Program-made: the position numbers and the translations under genes
Part shown: positions 50,350 to 58,645 of the stretch, piece after piece
How the letters are laid out: every line of letters starts with the position of its first letter
Position numbering within the stretch: position 1 is the stretch's first letter
The notes under the pieces: model-generated
What the model was told of the DNA's origin: nothing
The model's database searches: none
What the model saw: the letters and a program-made list of their open reading frames with translations, nothing else
Origin: Aldehydirespirator sp965204415
Lineage (GTDB): Bacteria; Actinomycetota; Acidimicrobiia; Acidimicrobiales; Aldehydirespiratoraceae
Length of the DNA: 64,000 nucleotides
Direction of reading: 5' to 3'
Assembly (NCBI GenBank): GCA_965204415.1
Contig: CBDBEL010000001.1
Location: forward strand, 1,178,001-1,242,000

Positions 50350-51372
50350 ATGCCGATCTCGAGAGTTGCTCTGACCAACTTCACGGCCTTCGCTGATCTA
50401 GACATCACGCCCTCGAGCGGACTGAACGTCCTCGTCGGCGCGAACGGCACCGGAAAGACGCACTTGATGAAGGTCGCCTACGCGGCTTGCGATGTCTCCA
50501 AGTCCGGCCAGCCGCTGATGGACAAACTGGTGGCGCTCTTCCTTCGCACTGACCGTCGCCTCGGACGTCTCGTGACCCGCCGACAAGGCGTCGACTCCTG
50601 CAGCGTCCGCATCGAGAACGGCAGGCACAGCCTCAGAGCGGAGTTCACCTCACGCCAGTCTGACCGGACCTGGACTTGGGGTGAGGACGATTGGCGCGGC
50701 GCGTCGTTGCAGTCCGCGTACATCCCGGTGAAGGAGATGCTCGCGAACGCCCCGGGCTTCCTTTCGCTCTACGAGCAGCGCGAGGTCCACTTCGAGGAGA
50801 CCTACCGAGACATCCTCCTGCGTGCCTTCGTCCCCCCTGAGCGCGGCCGGCCCCCCAAGGACCGTGAACGGCTGCTGAGAGTCCTGAGCAAGGCGATCAG
50901 CGGGCGGATCACGTTCAAGAACGAAGAGTTCTACCTGCGCAACAAGGACGGCAATCTGGAGTTCTCGCTGCTGGCCGAGGGGTTCCGCAAGCTCGGGCTC
51001 CTATGGCTGATGATTCGCAACGGCACCCTTCTCGAGGGCTCCGTGCTGTTCTGGGACGAGCCCGAGACGAACCTCAACCCGGCACTGTACGGGCCGGTCG
51101 TGAAGGTGCTGCTGGAGCTGCAGCGCTCGGGTGTGCAGATCTTCGTCGCCACCCACGACTATGTCATTCTCAAGGAGATCGACCTCCAGATGGAAGCATC
51201 CGACGATGTGCAGTTCCACTCGCTCCACAAGGACCACAGTGGCATGGTCGTGAGCAGTTCGGTCCCCTCCATGGCACAGATCGAGCCCAACATGATCCTG
51301 CAGACCTTCTCTGGACTCTACGACCGAGAGATCGAACGCAGCCTCAAGCGGCCCGCGCCGGATCCTGCATGA
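50350..51372 (+). CDS. AAA/OLD-like ATPase, second type
   Basis: A 340-residue ATPase with Walker A LVGANGTGKT, signature/Walker B SVLFWDEPETNLNP and H-loop VATHDYVIL. A basic and aromatic region in the middle (EREVHFEETYRD, PPERGRPPKDRERLLRV) is unlike that of the ATPase at 44.7 kb, so the two systems are only distantly related. Its stop overlaps the start of a partner gene as ATGA. It is probably the motor of a two-gene defence or repair system whose effector is now broken. Confidence 0.82.
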   Translation: MPISRVALTNFTAFADLDITPSSGLNVLVGANGTGKTHLMKVAYAACDVSKSGQPLMDKLVALFLRTDRRLGRLVTRRQGVDSCSVRIENGRHSLRAEFTSRQSDRTWTWGEDDWRGASLQSAYIPVKEMLANAPGFLSLYEQREVHFEETYRDILLRAFVPPERGRPPKDRERLLRVLSKAISGRITFKNEEFYLRNKDGNLEFSLLAEGFRKLGLLWLMIRNGTLLEGSVLFWDEPETNLNPALYGPVVKVLLELQRSGVQIFVATHDYVILKEIDLQMEASDDVQFHSLHKDHSGMVVSSSVPSMAQIEPNMILQTFSGLYDREIERSLKRPAPDPA

Positions 51373-51733
51373 CAGTCATGCACGACGAGGGTGACCTCAG
51401 GATCACCGCTGTCGACTCCTCGACGCTCCGCAAGTTCGACGATCCGCAGACCCACCAAGCACTCGGCCCGATGAAGGCAGTCGATTTCATCATCGACGGG
51501 CCGCAAGGGCTCAGCAGATCACCTTCGCTGTGCTCATCGAGCTGTCGAGCCTGTCACCAGCTGAGCTGCTGACCCGCACCGATCAACTCCGAACCAAGCT
51601 CCCGGTGAGGGCGGCCGCTCCCGAAGGCTGGAGCCGGTACTTCCTGGAAGACTGCATCGTCTTGAACATCGCTGAGTGGAATAGGCGATTTCCGGGTCTT
51701 CCCACCGAGCGGGTTTCCGCGGGGCCGGTCTAG
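51369..51733 (+). pseudogene. Degenerate partner gene of the second ATPase
   Basis: Translation from ATG 51369 gives a plausible N-terminus (DLRITAVDSSTLRKFDD, MKAVDFIIDG) up to about 51515. The C-terminal part (QITFAVLIELSSLSPAELL, RYFLEDCIVLNIAEWN) is in another frame and ends at 51733. Where they meet, a middle section seems to be deleted. KAVDFIIDG may be the first strand of a nuclease core, whose E-x-K part would lie in the missing section. The gene is coupled to the ATPase by an ATGA overlap. Confidence 0.65.
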
Positions 51734-51839
51734 ATCTCGCATCGTTGACACCCTCGAAAGAACTTCGAGTACCTTCCTGACTAGTTTCGCAACGGCCCGG
51801 GCGGCTCGACTGACGACTGGTTGGGAGGTCGGCAGCCCG

Positions 51840-51945
51840 GCGGGCCCGCTAGTGGTGCGTCGTCGACACGACCAGGGTCTCCTGGGCGCTGCCGCGGTAA
51901 GAGAACGGGAGGTTGGACCGCCCACTGAGGTGTCTTGCAACGGCG
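51840..51945 (-). pseudogene. Remnant of a further SLH-cassette gene
   Basis: The minus strand encodes SNLPFSYRGSAQETLVV, which matches SLRFPFAYSGGASQETLVAM in cassette 3. Only about 100 bp remain, directly downstream of cassette 5 and its terminator. It shows that at least one more cassette existed here. Confidence 0.6.
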
Positions 51946-51963
51946 TGGAGGGGGCAGAGACGC

Positions 51964-52056
51964 GAGGAGGCCCCGGCTCAACTGCCGGGGCCTCCTCGGG
52001 GTTGGTGGTACTAGAAGGGAGGAGCGGAGCCGAGGCTCAGGTCAAGCCTCGGCTCC
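51964..52056 (-). terminator. Double-hairpin terminator of SLH cassette 5
   Basis: GGAGCCGAGGCT/AGCCTCGGCTCC-type stem (about 52026-52056) and the 14-bp stem at 51964-51977/51984-51997. Confidence 0.85.
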
Positions 52057-52070
52057 GTGCCGTCCTGTTC

Positions 52071-54407
52071 CTAGGCGACGATGGACATCACGAACGTGAA
52101 GAAGGTCCTCGCGTCCTCGTCGTCGGCGTCGTAGGCGGACCAGGTGAGAGTCGCGGTGCGCTTGCCGCTATCCGAGGCGCCCAAGGCCAAGTTGGCCGGG
52201 GCGACGACAGTGGCCAGCAGCGCCTCGAACTCCTCCATGTTGCGGTAGGTCACCACCGGGGTGCCTCCGTCGCCAGGCACGCTGGTCGAGAAGATGTCGT
52301 TGGCGTCGTAGCGGACCACCGTCGGGGAGGAATCGTTCACGACGATCTCGTTCTCTTCAAGGTCAGCAGCGATGATGCCCGTCGCTGCGTCTGGAGCGCC
52401 GTCGGCGGCCCGGACGGCCCAGTAGACCGACGCTGTGCCGCAACGATCCAGGCCATCAGCAGCGTCGGTCACGCAGCCGGGGCCACCGGTGTCCGTCGCG
52501 CCCGCAGCATCGCCGTTCCAGGTGGCGGTGAGCGGCTCGGTGGCGGCCACGATGCCGGCGTGGCTGTAGAAGATGCGGACAGTGCCGTTGGAGCCTGTGC
52601 GACGTGCGCCCGGGAACGTAGAACTATTGTTGGTGCTTGACAGCGTCACAGCCTGGTTCCGCATCGGCCTGCCGTACTGGTCGGTGACGGTGACGGTCAC
52701 ACCGTGCGACGCCGGGTTGGCGGCGGTCCCCACCACCGCGTAGGCGCCGATGGGCTCGACCTTCACGTTGGTCACCTTCGCAGACTCCTCAGCGAAGACC
52801 ACATAGCCCGACAGCCGCGACGGTTCGCCGCCGCCGGCTGTCACCTCGGGAGCGTTGTCGCCCGGGGTCAAGACGTACACGACCGTGCGTGAATCGTCGT
52901 TCGTGGTGGCGCTGGGATCGCTGGTGGACAGGCTGAAGGTCAACTTGCCGTCTGCGTCGGTCTTGAGCGTCTCTGGAGCGCTCCGGCTGACCACCCCCAA
53001 CGCCGTGCCGCCGGCGTCTGACCCCGTGACTCCGCCGTCGGCAGCAACCGTGGGACCCGCCGCGGCGATGGTGCCCGTGAGGACGTGGACGACGAGGCTG
53101 TACTCCGCCGCGCTCTCGCCGTCGGTGCCCACGGTCGTGTCCTTGTCCAGGCCACCGTCGGTGTGCTGGAGTTGCCCGGTGAACTCGACGGCAGTGCCGA
53201 AGCGCGCTATCGGGGTCCTGGCCCGGTTGGGCGACACCGTGAGCTTTTCCGCCACGGTCGGGTCGGAGACCGGTCCCTGTTCGAGCATGACCCGGGAGGT
53301 GTCCTCATCGAACTTGTCGCCGGAGTCGCCGGTCCACGCCCACACAGTGACGCCCTTGCCGATCTGCGCGGCTGTGAGCCCGTTGAGGGGAGCGTTGCCG
53401 TCGGCGTCGGTGGCCGCGTCGAGAACATGGATCTCGCAGGGCTTGTTGGTGGTGCTGGGGGCACCGTCGACGGCCTTGACGATCGAGCGGCACTCGCCGT
53501 CGTTGTTGAAGGCCCGGCCCACTCTCGCGGTGTCCACATAGAAGGCGTCGATCAGCTCGTTGGCGACAGGCTTGAAGTCGGCGTCGCGCAACGACGCAGT
53601 CAGCTCGCCGTTGTCGCTCTGCACGGTCAGACCCGCAGGCCGCAGGTTGCTGTGTGCCAGAGCAGCGGTGATGAACACCGCCATCTGCCTGCGAGGCACC
53701 GGAGCGTTCGGCGAGAACGTGGTGCCGTCGCCGGTGCCCGAAGTGATGCCCAACTCGTAGGCGTAGCTGATATGGGTGTCGACCGCTGCAGGAACCGTGC
53801 GCCGCGCGTCGTTGAAGTAGTCCACCTTGTCCGCAGCCAAAGCAGCCCCGTCGCTGTCGGCGAGCTTGCCCTTGTCGGTGCCGGCCTGCACGAACTTGCT
53901 AGGAGCGGTGTGCCTCGTCAAGTTGACCAGGGCCATAGCCATCTCGGCGCGGGTGATGTCGTCATGGGGGCGGAAGTCGCCGCCGCTGCCGGACATGATG
54001 CCGTTGCGCGCCAGGGCCTTGATGGCGTTCTGGCGGTTCTCGCCCAAATCGGCGATGTCGTCGAAGTCGTCGTCGCCGTCGCCGCCCATCAAGTCGACGC
54101 CCGCCTTGCTGGCCGCCGCATTCAAGAACAGCGCCATCTGCGAACGCGTCACATTGCTGTTCGGATCGAACGTGTCAGCCGTCTTGCCCGCGCTGATCCC
54201 GTAGTAGGCGAGACAGTTGATGGCGTCCGCGGCCGTGCTGAGGGTGCCCAAATCGGTGAACCCGGCGTCCTCGTGGGCTGCGCCTACGCAGGCCGAGAAC
54301 GTGGGCTTCGCGCTCTGTTCGGCCTTGTTGTCCTCGCCGGTCTTGATCTCCGCGGCTCCCGCCGGGGCCGACCCGACTGCGAGAAGCGAAGCAACCAAGG
54401 CGCTCAC
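52071..54407 (-). CDS. SLH-domain surface protein, cassette 5 (startless, probably silent)
   Basis: 778 codons, of the AEIKTGEDNKAEQSAKPTF type, closest to cassette 6. SLH motifs FTDLGTLSTAADAINCLAYYG, FDDIADLGENRQNAIKALARNGIM and YFNDARRTVPAAVDTHISYAYELGI are followed by Ig-like domains (VTVTDQYGRPMRNQAVTLS) and the end domain (MEEFEALLATVVAPANLAL). The frame upstream contains TGA (GCATGATTT) directly before the shared box at 54427. The sequence before it (CGAGGCTGGAATCCCAGC, GAACGAAGCCCCGGCGGGG) is shared with cassette 2 for about 100 bp. Confidence 0.85.
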   Translation of the reverse strand: MSALVASLLAVGSAPAGAAEIKTGEDNKAEQSAKPTFSACVGAAHEDAGFTDLGTLSTAADAINCLAYYGISAGKTADTFDPNSNVTRSQMALFLNAAASKAGVDLMGGDGDDDFDDIADLGENRQNAIKALARNGIMSGSGGDFRPHDDITRAEMAMALVNLTRHTAPSKFVQAGTDKGKLADSDGAALAADKVDYFNDARRTVPAAVDTHISYAYELGITSGTGDGTTFSPNAPVPRRQMAVFITAALAHSNLRPAGLTVQSDNGELTASLRDADFKPVANELIDAFYVDTARVGRAFNNDGECRSIVKAVDGAPSTTNKPCEIHVLDAATDADGNAPLNGLTAAQIGKGVTVWAWTGDSGDKFDEDTSRVMLEQGPVSDPTVAEKLTVSPNRARTPIARFGTAVEFTGQLQHTDGGLDKDTTVGTDGESAAEYSLVVHVLTGTIAAAGPTVAADGGVTGSDAGGTALGVVSRSAPETLKTDADGKLTFSLSTSDPSATTNDDSRTVVYVLTPGDNAPEVTAGGGEPSRLSGYVVFAEESAKVTNVKVEPIGAYAVVGTAANPASHGVTVTVTDQYGRPMRNQAVTLSSTNNSSTFPGARRTGSNGTVRIFYSHAGIVAATEPLTATWNGDAAGATDTGGPGCVTDAADGLDRCGTASVYWAVRAADGAPDAATGIIAADLEENEIVVNDSSPTVVRYDANDIFSTSVPGDGGTPVVTYRNMEEFEALLATVVAPANLALGASDSGKRTATLTWSAYDADDEDARTFFTFVMSIVA

Positions 54408-54599
54408 GGCGAGCAGTGCCCAACCCGAGCCCCAAAATCATGCCCGATTCAGGCCCCGCCGGGGCTTCGTTCAGCTGGGATTCCAGCCTCGGGGTGGCCG
54501 CAACGGCTTCGTCTGCGGCGGCCCGTTAGGTTCCGTTCCTGGACCGCCTTCTGAGAAACAGGGATACGGCGATCCCTCCTCCGATGTCGAGATCGGCGA

Positions 54600-54797
54600 T
54601 CAGGTGCGGCTAGCCGGTAAGCGAGCGTCGAGGGCCACGCGCATCGAGTCGCCCACACGCTGCCACGCACGCGCTGCAACGACGTCATACGGTTCAAGGT
54701 TCTTGGCATCCACCATCGTCAGGATGTCGTCGGCGCCGAAGAAATCGAACACCGAGCACGCACCGTCGAGCGCGGATGGGGTCCTGAGCCACGACAT
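54600..54797 (-). CDS. Short hypothetical protein
   Basis: A 65-residue frame (MSWLRTPSALDGACSVFDFF, then DDILTMVDAKNLEPYDVVAARAWQRVGDSMRVAL) with balanced amino-acid composition. I do not recognise it and see no ribosome site; a longer frame reaches 54887. It may be a fragment of a larger gene lost by recombination between cassettes 5 and 6. Confidence 0.4.
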   Translation of the reverse strand: MSWLRTPSALDGACSVFDFFGADDILTMVDAKNLEPYDVVAARAWQRVGDSMRVALDARLPASRT

Positions 54798-54942
54798 AGA
54801 GTCCGAGACACGACCTGATCGGGAGGTCGTCACTTCGGCCGGGAGGTAGGTAGCAGGCACCCTTCGCCCTTCACTGACAGCCCCCAACGATTGTTCTGTT
54901 GAAGGTGCCCCACGCTACCGCAGATGATCGCCGAGGCTTCAA

Positions 54943-55227
54943 TCAGACGTTGGTGGCCCCGACGACGATCTTGTCTTCGTGCACGCGTGCTTGTGCCAGG
55001 TCGTATGCAGCCTGGCGGCGCACCCAGAATTCCGCATTGGACCACCCGGCCTTCTCCAGCCGGATGGCCATCTCCGCGGAGATCGCAGCGTGGCCGTGCA
55101 CCACCCGTGACAGCGTATGGCGGGCCACCCCTAGGCGGCGGGCAGCGTCGGTGATGGTGAGGCCCTCGGGGTCGATGCAGTTCTGCCTGAGGCTCAGGCC
55201 GGGATGCGGCGGGCTCTTCATGGGCAC
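54943..55227 (-). CDS. higA: HigA-type HTH antitoxin
   Basis: A 94-residue protein. SPPHPGLSLRQNCIDPEGLTITDAARRLGVARHTLSRVVHGHAAISAEMAIRLEKAGW is the HigA/XRE (VapI-like) domain with its helix-turn-helix. GTG 55227 follows AAGGAG at eight bases; an ATG two codons later is the alternative. It sits 14 bp behind higB on the same strand, the reverse gene order (toxin first) that is typical of higBA. It should neutralise HigB and repress the promoter. Confidence 0.9.
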   Translation of the reverse strand: MPMKSPPHPGLSLRQNCIDPEGLTITDAARRLGVARHTLSRVVHGHAAISAEMAIRLEKAGWSNAEFWVRRQAAYDLAQARVHEDKIVVGATNV

Positions 55228-55241
55228 GGTTACAGCTCCTT

Positions 55242-55520
55242 CTAATGGTAGTCGATGAGGTCCACGTCGTGGGCGTCGCCATCCTCGAAGCGGAACACGA
55301 TCCGCCAGTTGGCCGCGACGGCGATGCTCCAGAGCCCTCGCATGTCGCCTTTGAGTGGGTGCAGCCGATAGCCGCCCATGTCAAGGTCTGAGGGTTTGGA
55401 GGCCGCGTCGAGGTCGGCGAGCGCCACGGCGATCCGTTTGGCCAGTTGAGGCTTCACCCGGCTGAAGTCGCCGGTCTCGTATCCCTGTCTCAGCCCTCGG
55501 TGGCGAAACGTCTGGATCAC
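55242..55520 (-). CDS. higB: HigB-type mRNA interferase toxin
   Basis: A 92-residue RelE-fold protein (VIQTFRHRGLRQGYETGDF, LHPLKGDMRGLWSIAVAANWRIVFRFEDGDAHDVDLIDYH) typical of HigB/Killer proteins, which cleave mRNA on the ribosome. GTG 55520 is chosen because a TACGAT -10 box (55528-55533) lies seven bases before it, which suggests a leaderless transcript; TTG 55526 is the alternative. Confidence 0.9.
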   Translation of the reverse strand: MIQTFRHRGLRQGYETGDFSRVKPQLAKRIAVALADLDAASKPSDLDMGGYRLHPLKGDMRGLWSIAVAANWRIVFRFEDGDAHDVDLIDYH

Positions 55521-55530
55521 CCCCAAGATC

Positions 55531-55547
55531 GTACCGCGTAGCGGTAC
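55531..55547 (-). promoter_or_regulatory. HigBA operator and promoter
   Basis: GTACCGCGTAGCGGTAC is a perfect palindrome with 7-bp arms and a 3-bp centre, overlapping the TACGAT -10 box, as expected for HigA autorepression. Confidence 0.7.
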
Positions 55548-55812
55548 GGACCGGAGGGCCCCTGCTGCCTCCGGATTGGTGGTTGTATCAAGAATGCGGT
55601 CGAGTCGATTCTTCGCTCGCGACCGTCACCATCCGCGCGAGCAGCGCGCGTTCTGCGGGGATCGCCTCTGATCCGAGGAGGCAGCGTGACCGTCAGGCCA
55701 CCGCGAGCTGCATCGCAAGGTCATGCTCCACCTGGTCCGCGCCCGCCTCGGTCTCGGCCGCTTCCGGGGCGCGCACGAACCGGCGAGCTTTATGAAGTCG
55801 GCGAGAGAAGTC

Positions 55813-55860
55813 ATGACATATTCGTTCTTCATACCATCAAGATGGAAACGAATATGTCAT
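55813..55860. repeat. Perfect 14-bp inverted repeat in an otherwise gene-free stretch
   Basis: ATGACATATTCGTT (55813-55826) and AACGAATATGTCAT (55847-55860) are exact reverse complements separated by 20 bp. The AT-rich arms stand out in a GC-rich region between higB and the terminator of SLH cassette 6. No credible complete gene lies between 55548 and 55900; one minus-strand frame ends in APEAAETEAGADQVEHDLAM-QLAVA and may be a gene tail. Confidence 0.75.
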
Positions 55861-55906
55861 AACGGCGGTCGCTGCGCCTCCGCCATACCGCCCGCAGCGC
55901 GGACGC

Positions 55907-55998
55907 GAGGAGGCCCCGGCTCGGTTGCCGGGGCCTCCTCGGGGTTGGTGGTACTAGAAGGGAGGAGCAGAGCCGAGGCTCGGGTCAGGCCCCGGCTC
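55907..55998 (-). terminator. Double-hairpin terminator of SLH cassette 6
   Basis: GAGCCGGGG/CGAGGCTC-type stem (about 55970-55998) and the 14-bp stem at 55907-55920/55927-55940. Confidence 0.85.
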
Positions 55999-56013
55999 CG
56001 TATCTTCCTGTTC

Positions 56014-58386
56014 CTACGCGATGGTCAGCACGAACGTGAAGAGGGTCCTCGCATCCTCATCGTCGTGGTCGTAGCCGTCCCATTCGAGGGTTCCGGTGCG
56101 CTTGCCGGTTGTGCCATCGGCCAAGGCCAGGTTGGCCGGGGCGACGACCGTGGCCAACAGAGCCTCGAAGCCCTCTATGTCGGTGTAGGAGGTTGTCGTG
56201 CCCACGCCGCCCGGACCAGGCACCGTGGTCTTGAAGATGTCGTTGTCGTCGTAGCGGAGCAGCTGCGGGGTGGCCGCGGTCACGACGACCTCGTCCTCTG
56301 CAAGACTGGCAGCGATGATGGTCTCAGCAGACGTCACCCCTGCAGTCGTGATCCTCTGAGCCCAGGGGACTGTCGCCGTGCCAATCACATCGGCAGGGTC
56401 ATCACCGGTGCCGGCGGTTCCGTCAGCACCTGGTCCTGCGTCCCATGTGGCGGTGACCGTCTCAACGATCTGAGTAGTACCGCTGTGGTTGTAGAAGATG
56501 CGGACGCTGCCAGTGGGCCCGGTGCTACGGGTCAGTCCGGCCATAGCCGAATCTGTGCTCGAGCTCGACAGTGTCACAGCTCGGTTCCTCATCGGATTGC
56601 CGTACTGGTCGAGGACGGTGACGGTGACACCGTGGGAAGCCGGGTTGGAGGCGCTCGCCGGCAGTTCGGCATAGCTCCCGATGGACTCCACCTTCACCGT
56701 GGTCACCGCCGAGGCTGCCTCACCGAAGACCACGTGGCCAATCATCCTTTCCGGATCAGCGTCAGCAGTGGCGGGGGCACCGGGAGCGTTCGTCTTCGGC
56801 GTCAGGACGTACACGACCGTGCGGGTGTCCGTCAGCGACGTGGCGCTCGGATCGCTTGTGGAGAGGCTGAAGGTGATCTTGCCGTCTGCGTCGGTCTTGT
56901 GCGTCTCTGAAGCGCTCACGCTGACCACGCCCAAGGCATCGCCGTCGGCGTCCGCCGCCGTCACTCTACCGGTGGCATTAGCGACCGTGGGAGCAGTGCC
57001 CGGGTCAACGGTGCCCGTGAGGACGTGTATCACTAGGCCGTACTGCGCGCCGCCCATGTCCGGGTCGGTGCCTACTGACGTGTCCTTGTCCAAGCCGCCA
57101 GAGACGTATTGGAGCTGTCCGGTGAACTTCACGGCAGTGCCGAAGCGAGCCGACGGAGTCCTGGCCTGGCTGGGCGAGATCGTGATCTTGGTCGCCGCGC
57201 TTGGGGAAGTGACCGGTCCCTGGTCGAGCTTGACGAGGTCGGTGTCCTCGTCGACCTCGTCGCGTGGATCGCCGGTCCACACCCATACGGTGACGCCCTT
57301 GCCGATTTGCTCGGGGGTGAGCCCATTGAGCGGTGCGTTGCCGTCGGCGTCGGTAGCCGAATCAGTCACTTGGATCTCGCACGTACTGGAGGTGCTGCCG
57401 TCCACGGCCTTGACAATGGAGCGGCACTTGCCGTCGTTGTTGAAGGCTCGGGACTCTCTTGTGGCGTCCACGTAGAAGGCGTCAACCAGCTCGTTGTCGA
57501 CAGGCCCGAAGTCGGCGTTGCGCAACGACGCAGTGAGTTGACCATTGTTGCTCTGGACGGTCAGACCTGCTGGTCGCAGGTTGCTGTGGGCCAGAGCATT
57601 CATGATGAACGTCGCCATGTTGCGTCGAGGCACCCCGTCGTTGGGACGGAAAGTGGCATCGGGATACCCCGAGGTGATGCCCAACTCGTACGCGTAGCTG
57701 ATATGGGTGTCGACAGACACCGGAACAGTACGGCGTGCGTCGACAAAGTAGTCCACGCTGTCCGCAGCGAGAGCGGCTCCAGTGCTGCCTACGAGCTTGC
57801 CCTTGTCTGTGCCGGCCTGCACGAACTTGCTAGGAGCGGTGTGCCTCACCAGGTTGACCAAAGCCATGGCCATCTCGGCGCGGGTGATGTCGGCGTGGGG
57901 GCGGAAGTCGCCTCCGCTGCCGGACATGATGCCGTTGCGCGCCAGGGCCTTGATGGCGTTCTGGCGGTTCTCGCCCAACTCGGCGATGTCGTCGAAGTCG
58001 TCGTCGCCGTCGCCGCCCATCAAGTCGACGCCCGCCTTGGCGGCGGCCGCATTCAGGAACAGCGCCATCTGGCCACGGGTCACGTTGGTGTCCGGGTCGA
58101 ACGTGTCAGCGGTCTTGCCGGCGGAGATCCCGTAGTAGGCCAGACAGTTGATGTTGGCAACCGCCGCGTCGAGGGTGCCCAGGTCGGTGAACCCGTAGTC
58201 GTCGCGGGCTTCGCCCACGCACGCCGAGAACGTGGGCTTCGCGCTCTGTTCGGCCTTGTTGTCCTCGCCGGTCTTGATCTCCGCGGCTCCCGCCGGGGCC
58301 GACCCGACTGCGAGAAGCGAAGCAACCAAGGCGCTCACGGCGAGCAGTGCCCAACCCGAGCGCCGCTTCTTCACTAGCTGGGGCAT
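56014..58386 (-). CDS. Full-length SLH-domain S-layer protein, cassette 6 (expressed copy)
   Basis: A 790-residue exported protein. Signal peptide MPQLVKKRRSGWALLAVSAL (hydrophobic core to about residue 29, APAGAA cleavage at about residue 35) is followed by three SLH motifs (FTDLGTLDAAVANINCLAYYG; FDDIAELGENRQNAIKALARNGIM; YFVDARRTVPVSVDTHISYAYELGI), several Ig-like domains and a conserved end domain (IEGFEALLATVVAPANLAL). SLH motifs bind pyruvylated or other secondary cell-wall polymers. AAGGAGGGGCCG precedes the ATG at 58386. A second ribosome site and ATG lie 51 bp upstream in frame (58437), giving MPQLKGPVPQVQAKEGP in front; this looks like a duplicated leader. It is the only one of six copies with start, signal and upstream leader. 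Confidence 0.9.
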   Translation of the reverse strand: MPQLVKKRRSGWALLAVSALVASLLAVGSAPAGAAEIKTGEDNKAEQSAKPTFSACVGEARDDYGFTDLGTLDAAVANINCLAYYGISAGKTADTFDPDTNVTRGQMALFLNAAAAKAGVDLMGGDGDDDFDDIAELGENRQNAIKALARNGIMSGSGGDFRPHADITRAEMAMALVNLVRHTAPSKFVQAGTDKGKLVGSTGAALAADSVDYFVDARRTVPVSVDTHISYAYELGITSGYPDATFRPNDGVPRRNMATFIMNALAHSNLRPAGLTVQSNNGQLTASLRNADFGPVDNELVDAFYVDATRESRAFNNDGKCRSIVKAVDGSTSSTCEIQVTDSATDADGNAPLNGLTPEQIGKGVTVWVWTGDPRDEVDEDTDLVKLDQGPVTSPSAATKITISPSQARTPSARFGTAVKFTGQLQYVSGGLDKDTSVGTDPDMGGAQYGLVIHVLTGTVDPGTAPTVANATGRVTAADADGDALGVVSVSASETHKTDADGKITFSLSTSDPSATSLTDTRTVVYVLTPKTNAPGAPATADADPERMIGHVVFGEAASAVTTVKVESIGSYAELPASASNPASHGVTVTVLDQYGNPMRNRAVTLSSSSTDSAMAGLTRSTGPTGSVRIFYNHSGTTQIVETVTATWDAGPGADGTAGTGDDPADVIGTATVPWAQRITTAGVTSAETIIAASLAEDEVVVTAATPQLLRYDDNDIFKTTVPGPGGVGTTTSYTDIEGFEALLATVVAPANLALADGTTGKRTGTLEWDGYDHDDEDARTLFTFVLTIA

Positions 58387-58645
58387 CGGCCCCTCCTTTG
58401 CTTGTACCTGGGGCACAGGCCCCTTCAATTGGGGCATGTGCCCCTCCTTTCTATACCTGTATTCCATCTGTGGCAAGTTCGGTCCGCCCGGAATCGCACG
58501 TCTCGTACGCGCAGACCCGCCGAAGTGCAACCTGGATAACGCTACCCGCGGAATCCACCGGCTACACCCCCTTGGATCGTCGATCCGGAACGGCCGAAGA
58601 ACCCTACCAAGATGGCGGGGCCCATGACCGTCAGAAAGTGTAGCA
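58387..58645 (-). promoter_or_regulatory. Leader and promoter region of the expressed SLH gene
   Basis: The minus strand has an extended -10-like TGCTACACT (58637-58645) about 200 bp before the first ATG, with TTGAAC further upstream at loose spacing. A second candidate is TTGCCA...TATAGA just before the first ribosome site. Two near-identical ribosome-site/start units (AAAGGAGGGGCACATGCCCC and AAAGGAGGGGCCGATGCCCC) are 51 bp apart. None of this region is present at the five other SLH copies. Confidence 0.6.
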
